A stretch of 64,000 bases of DNA, taken from assembly GCF_000766795.1 (NCBI RefSeq), contig NZ_JPDS01000001.1, forward strand, positions 377,001-441,000, given 5' to 3'. Shown in pieces: positions 61,688-64,000 of this stretch (its first letter is position 1; each line of letters begins with the position of its first letter). The position numbers and the translations under genes were made by a program. The DNA comes from Polaribacter sp. Hel1_85 (GTDB lineage: Bacteria; Bacteroidota; Bacteroidia; Flavobacteriales; Flavobacteriaceae). The notes beneath the pieces are model-generated. The model was given only the letters and a program-made list of their open reading frames with translations. It searched no databases and was not told where the DNA came from.

Positions 61688-62585
61688 ATGAATATAATAT
61701 CAAAAAAACACCTAATAATATTCCAAATAATGGTACTAATTTTTTACGCTTGTTTTGTTCTTTAAATATAAGTCCTCCAACTACAACTGCAATTAAAATC
61801 TGACTTCTTTTTATGGCTGATAAAAGCATTATTAAAGCATCAGGATCTTGCAATGCTTTAAAGTAAAAATAATCTGCTGTTTGTAATAAGATACCAACTG
61901 CAGGTATAGACCATCTCCATTTAAATGCTTTTCTTTTTTCTGCATTAGGAAACCATGTAAATGATAATATTATCAATAAAATAAGAATGGTATAAAAACA
62001 AAACCAAAATTGTAATGTTTGTGGATTTAAAGTTAAAGTTTGAATAAGAAATTTGTCATACAAACCACTTGAAGCACCTAGAAAAGTAGCCCCAATAATA
62101 GCAAAAATCCATTTATTTTTTTTGAAGATAATTCCTTCTTTTTTACCAATTCTAGAATATAATAGTACAGATAATATGATAAGAAAGAAACCTATCCATT
62201 GCAAAAAATTAGGACTTTCCTTATAAATAACAATAGCTCCAATAAAAGTAAAAAATGGACCTGCAGAACGAATAGGAGTTACAATTGTTATAGGCAAATG
62301 CTTTAATGCTTGATAAGCCAAAACCCAAGAAGAAGCCATTATCATAGATTTTATAATTATGAATCCATGTGTTTTCCATGAAACTTCTGTGATATAAAAT
62401 CCAATTTTCTGCATATATAAAGGATACCAAACAGAACCCAAATAGAAGGGAAGTAGTAGTAAAAAACCTGCCGAAATCGTTCCTAATAATACAGGAAATA
62501 CTTCATTGCCTTGTACAGCATGTTTTTTACATAAATTATGTAATCCTAAAAATAAAGCAGCTAAAAGTCCTAAGTACATCCACAT
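61686..62585 (-). CDS. DMT-superfamily (EamA-type) transporter
   Basis: 299 residues with ten hydrophobic segments in two repeated halves of five, as in EamA/RhaT-like transporters. Glu/Tyr-rich loop 1 (KKHAVQGNEVFPVL) and the second-half GASSGLYDKFLIQTL fit the fold. The substrate is not readable; small metabolites, amino acids or sugars are typical. The stop codon lies within the T-run of the fabG terminator on the other strand. A one-mismatch -7 element (TATCTTCG at 62594-62601) lies 8 bp before the ATG. Confidence 0.85.
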   Translation of the reverse strand: MWMYLGLLAALFLGLHNLCKKHAVQGNEVFPVLLGTISAGFLLLLPFYLGSVWYPLYMQKIGFYITEVSWKTHGFIIIKSMIMASSWVLAYQALKHLPITIVTPIRSAGPFFTFIGAIVIYKESPNFLQWIGFFLIILSVLLYSRIGKKEGIIFKKNKWIFAIIGATFLGASSGLYDKFLIQTLTLNPQTLQFWFCFYTILILLIILSFTWFPNAEKRKAFKWRWSIPAVGILLQTADYFYFKALQDPDALIMLLSAIKRSQILIAVVVGGLIFKEQNKRKKLVPLFGILLGVFLILYS

Positions 62586-63014
62586 AATGCGCGCGAAGAT
62601 AATAGAAAGGAAAAAACTAAATAGTAAAAGATTAAAAAATAATAAAACTTAGATTTTTACTCCATTATTCCAAATTTTCTTAAGCTACAATGTTTCCATT
62701 TTAGATAAGTACAGAAGCTAAATTTTTATCAAAATTTGCTAATTAAAATTTCTATATTAAATCATAATTAATTAATAACCAAATCATAAATAGAAGTGAT
62801 AAAAAAATAACAATACTACTAAAAAGTTAAGAATAAGTAAAAATTAAGAGTAGAGTTACGTTTTTTAAAAATAATAGAATTTCTTTATAAATAAAAATCT
62901 ACTTGATAAATGATTGTTTTTCATGTATTTATGTGCTGTGTAAGTGTTTTTAATCACCAGATATAATAACACTTAAGTTATCTAAAAGTAAAAGAGTTTA
63001 TATTTTTTAAATTA
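62586..63014. other. AT-rich gap without gene
   Basis: No ORF with coding character, tRNA, or terminator-like hairpin was seen here beyond the possible promoter of the minus-strand transporter. The right end leads into the palindrome and promoter of the methylmalonyl-CoA epimerase operon. Confidence 0.6.
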
Positions 63015-63032
63015 TTATGATAAGTATCATAA
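63015..63032. promoter_or_regulatory. Perfect 8+2+8 palindrome, candidate operator of the epimerase/carboxylase operon
   Basis: TTATGATA, AG, TATCATAA are an exact inverted repeat. It ends 20 bp before the -7 element at 63053, so it covers the expected -33 position, where a repressor would block RNA polymerase. Confidence 0.55.
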
Positions 63033-63052
63033 CATAAAAAATAGTTCTGTAA

Positions 63053-63060
63053 TAAATTTG
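63053..63060 (+). promoter_or_regulatory. -7 promoter element of the epimerase operon
   Basis: TAAATTTG is an exact TAnnTTTG match, 19 bp before ATG 63080. Confidence 0.7.
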
Positions 63061-63079
63061 ATGAATATAAATATAAGTT

Positions 63080-63487
63080 ATGAATATTTCACATATAGAA
63101 CATTTAGGTATTGCTGTTGAAAATTTAGAAGAATCAATAAAATATTATGAAACGGTTTTAGGACTAAAGTGTTATTCTATAGAAGAGGTTGTTGATCAGA
63201 AAGTGAAAACAGCCTTTTTTTTGGTGGGTAATACAAAAATTGAGTTATTAGAAAGTACTTCTCCAGATGGACCAATAGGTAAATTTATAGAAAAAAAAGG
63301 GCAAGGAATTCATCATATTGCTTTTGCTGTACCCAATGCAACAGATGCATTAAAAACAGCTGAAAAACGTGGCGTTAGACTTGTTGATAAAGTTTCTAGA
63401 AAAGGAGCAGAAGGTTTAGATATTGGTTTTTTACACCCAAAATCAACATTAGGTGTTCTTACAGAGCTTTGTTCTAAACAAGAATAA
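63080..63487 (+). CDS. mce: Methylmalonyl-CoA epimerase
   Basis: 135 residues, two vicinal-oxygen-chelate modules. HIEHLGIAVENLEESIKYYE with the first metal His, IELLESTSPDGPIGKFIEKKGQGIHHIAFAV with the second His/Glu, and the terminal LHPKSTLGVLTELCSKQE match the family. The enzyme interconverts (S)- and (R)-methylmalonyl-CoA with a divalent metal, joining propionyl-CoA carboxylation to succinyl-CoA. It is followed at 38 bp by the carboxylase beta subunit gene. The palindrome and promoter before it probably control both. Confidence 0.95.
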   Translation: MNISHIEHLGIAVENLEESIKYYETVLGLKCYSIEEVVDQKVKTAFFLVGNTKIELLESTSPDGPIGKFIEKKGQGIHHIAFAVPNATDALKTAEKRGVRLVDKVSRKGAEGLDIGFLHPKSTLGVLTELCSKQE

Positions 63488-63525
63488 ATTGAAATAATAA
63501 AAAAGATAAGGAAATAATTAGATTT

Positions 63526-64000
63526 ATGGCAAATCAAGATAAAATTAATGAGCTCATTGAAAAAAGAGCAAAAGCGAAGTTGGGTGGTGGAGAAAAACGT
63601 ATCGACTCACAACATGCTAAAGGTAAATTAACCGCTAGAGAACGTATAGATATTCTTTTAGACGAAGATAGTTTTGAAGAATTTGACATGTTTGTTACTC
63701 ATAGAACAAAATCTTTTGGGTTAGATAAACAGATTTATCTTTCTGATGGAGTAGTAACGGGTCATGGAACAATTGACGGAAGAGTTGTGTATCTTTTTGC
63801 GCAAGATTTTACTGTTTTCGGCGGATCTTTATCTGAAACTTATGCATTAAAAATTTGCAAGGTTATGGATATGGCTATGAAAATTGGAGTTCCTGTAATT
63901 GGATTAAATGATTCTGGTGGAGCTCGTATTCAAGAAGGAGTAAGGTCATTAGCAGGTTATGCTGAGATTTTTCAACGAAATATTATGGCTTCAGGTGTTA
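63526..64000 (+). CDS. Acyl-CoA (propionyl-CoA type) carboxylase beta subunit, N-terminal part, cut by window edge
   Basis: 158 residues from ATG 63526 to the window edge. The start of a carboxyltransferase domain is clear: [58 protein letters not shown] and [13 protein letters not shown]. The beta subunit moves carboxyl from carboxybiotin to acyl-CoA; next to an epimerase, propionyl-CoA is the most likely substrate, but methylmalonyl-CoA decarboxylase subunits are very similar. The rest of the gene and its biotin-carrying partner would lie beyond the window. Confidence 0.92.
   Translation, partial: MANQDKINELIEKRAKAKLGGGEKRIDSQHAKGKLTARERIDILLDEDSFEEFDMFVTHRTKSFGLDKQIYLSDGVVTGHGTIDGRVVYLFAQDFTVFGGSLSETYALKICKVMDMAMKIGVPVIGLNDSGGARIQEGVRSLAGYAEIFQRNIMASGV

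Overview
The window is chromosomal DNA of a marine-type Flavobacteriaceae (Bacteroidota). A Polaribacter- or Tenacibaculum-like genus is plausible, but the genus is inference. The evidence is: very low GC; many exact matches to the Bacteroidota -7 promoter element TAnnTTTG; a fused LpxC-FabZ enzyme; the type IX secretion regulator PorX; TTG start codons without Shine-Dalgarno sites; and two families of short dispersed repeats. I see no phage, transposase, integron, CRISPR array, tRNA or rRNA. Most of the window is core genome, with a few accessory genes.

Layout: 1-404 is the start of priA (minus strand, cut by the edge). 692-6286 holds membrane and lipid genes (PAP2 phosphatase, YghO-like acyltransferase, membrane LytTR regulator, sterol-desaturase-family hydroxylase) and an exported protein. 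6493-8019 holds a GH25 lysozyme lipoprotein, a structured gap and a small cysteine-rich lipoprotein. lon follows on the minus strand, then an orphan ORF and a methyltransferase. 12324-15226 is a sigma/anti-sigma operon with two beta-solenoid proteins. 15228-21104 holds housekeeping and conserved small genes (DUF1853, DUF2461, thioesterase, DEAD-box helicase, TRIC-like channel, MaoC hydratase, XRE regulator, cold-shock protein). 21264-28475 holds an outer-membrane receptor, aroB, proline dehydrogenase with a tiny LETM1-like partner, and typA. 28567-34109 holds a HAD/DCC pair and a four-gene MacAB-type exporter. 34233-39002 holds mqo, a small membrane protein and a second sigma/anti-sigma module with an outer-membrane protein. 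39208-47529 holds ald, a second hydroxylase, rpsF-rpsR-rplI, a zinc-less sirtuin, trmH, a frameshifted YdeI-like gene, a divergent Ald paralogue and tsaE. 47568-49778 holds a DUF1287 protein and porX. 50002-57703 is the lipid A operon (HD hydrolase, lpxD, lpxC-fabZ, lpxA, efp, methyltransferase, second lpxD-like gene) followed by sucD. 57808-61612 holds an M16 protease and fabG. 61686-64000 holds a DMT transporter and the start of a methylmalonyl-CoA epimerase/acyl-CoA carboxylase operon.

How the genes work together: envelope building and envelope sensing dominate (lipid A, two sigma/anti-sigma modules, MacAB-like export, PorX, outer-membrane proteins). Carbon metabolism is represented by mqo, sucD, ald, proline dehydrogenase and the propionyl/methylmalonyl-CoA genes.

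I found no clearly new multi-gene defence or mobile system. The observations most worth checking are: an Ald-family protein that lacks both alanine dehydrogenase catalytic residues; a gene broken by one extra T in a T7 run; a perfect palindrome at the promoter of the methylmalonyl-CoA operon and a perfect 15-bp inverted repeat before ald; promoters so close to start codons that leaderless mRNAs are predicted; a free-standing 98-residue LETM1-like protein; two parallel sigma/anti-sigma modules; and the dispersed structured repeats.
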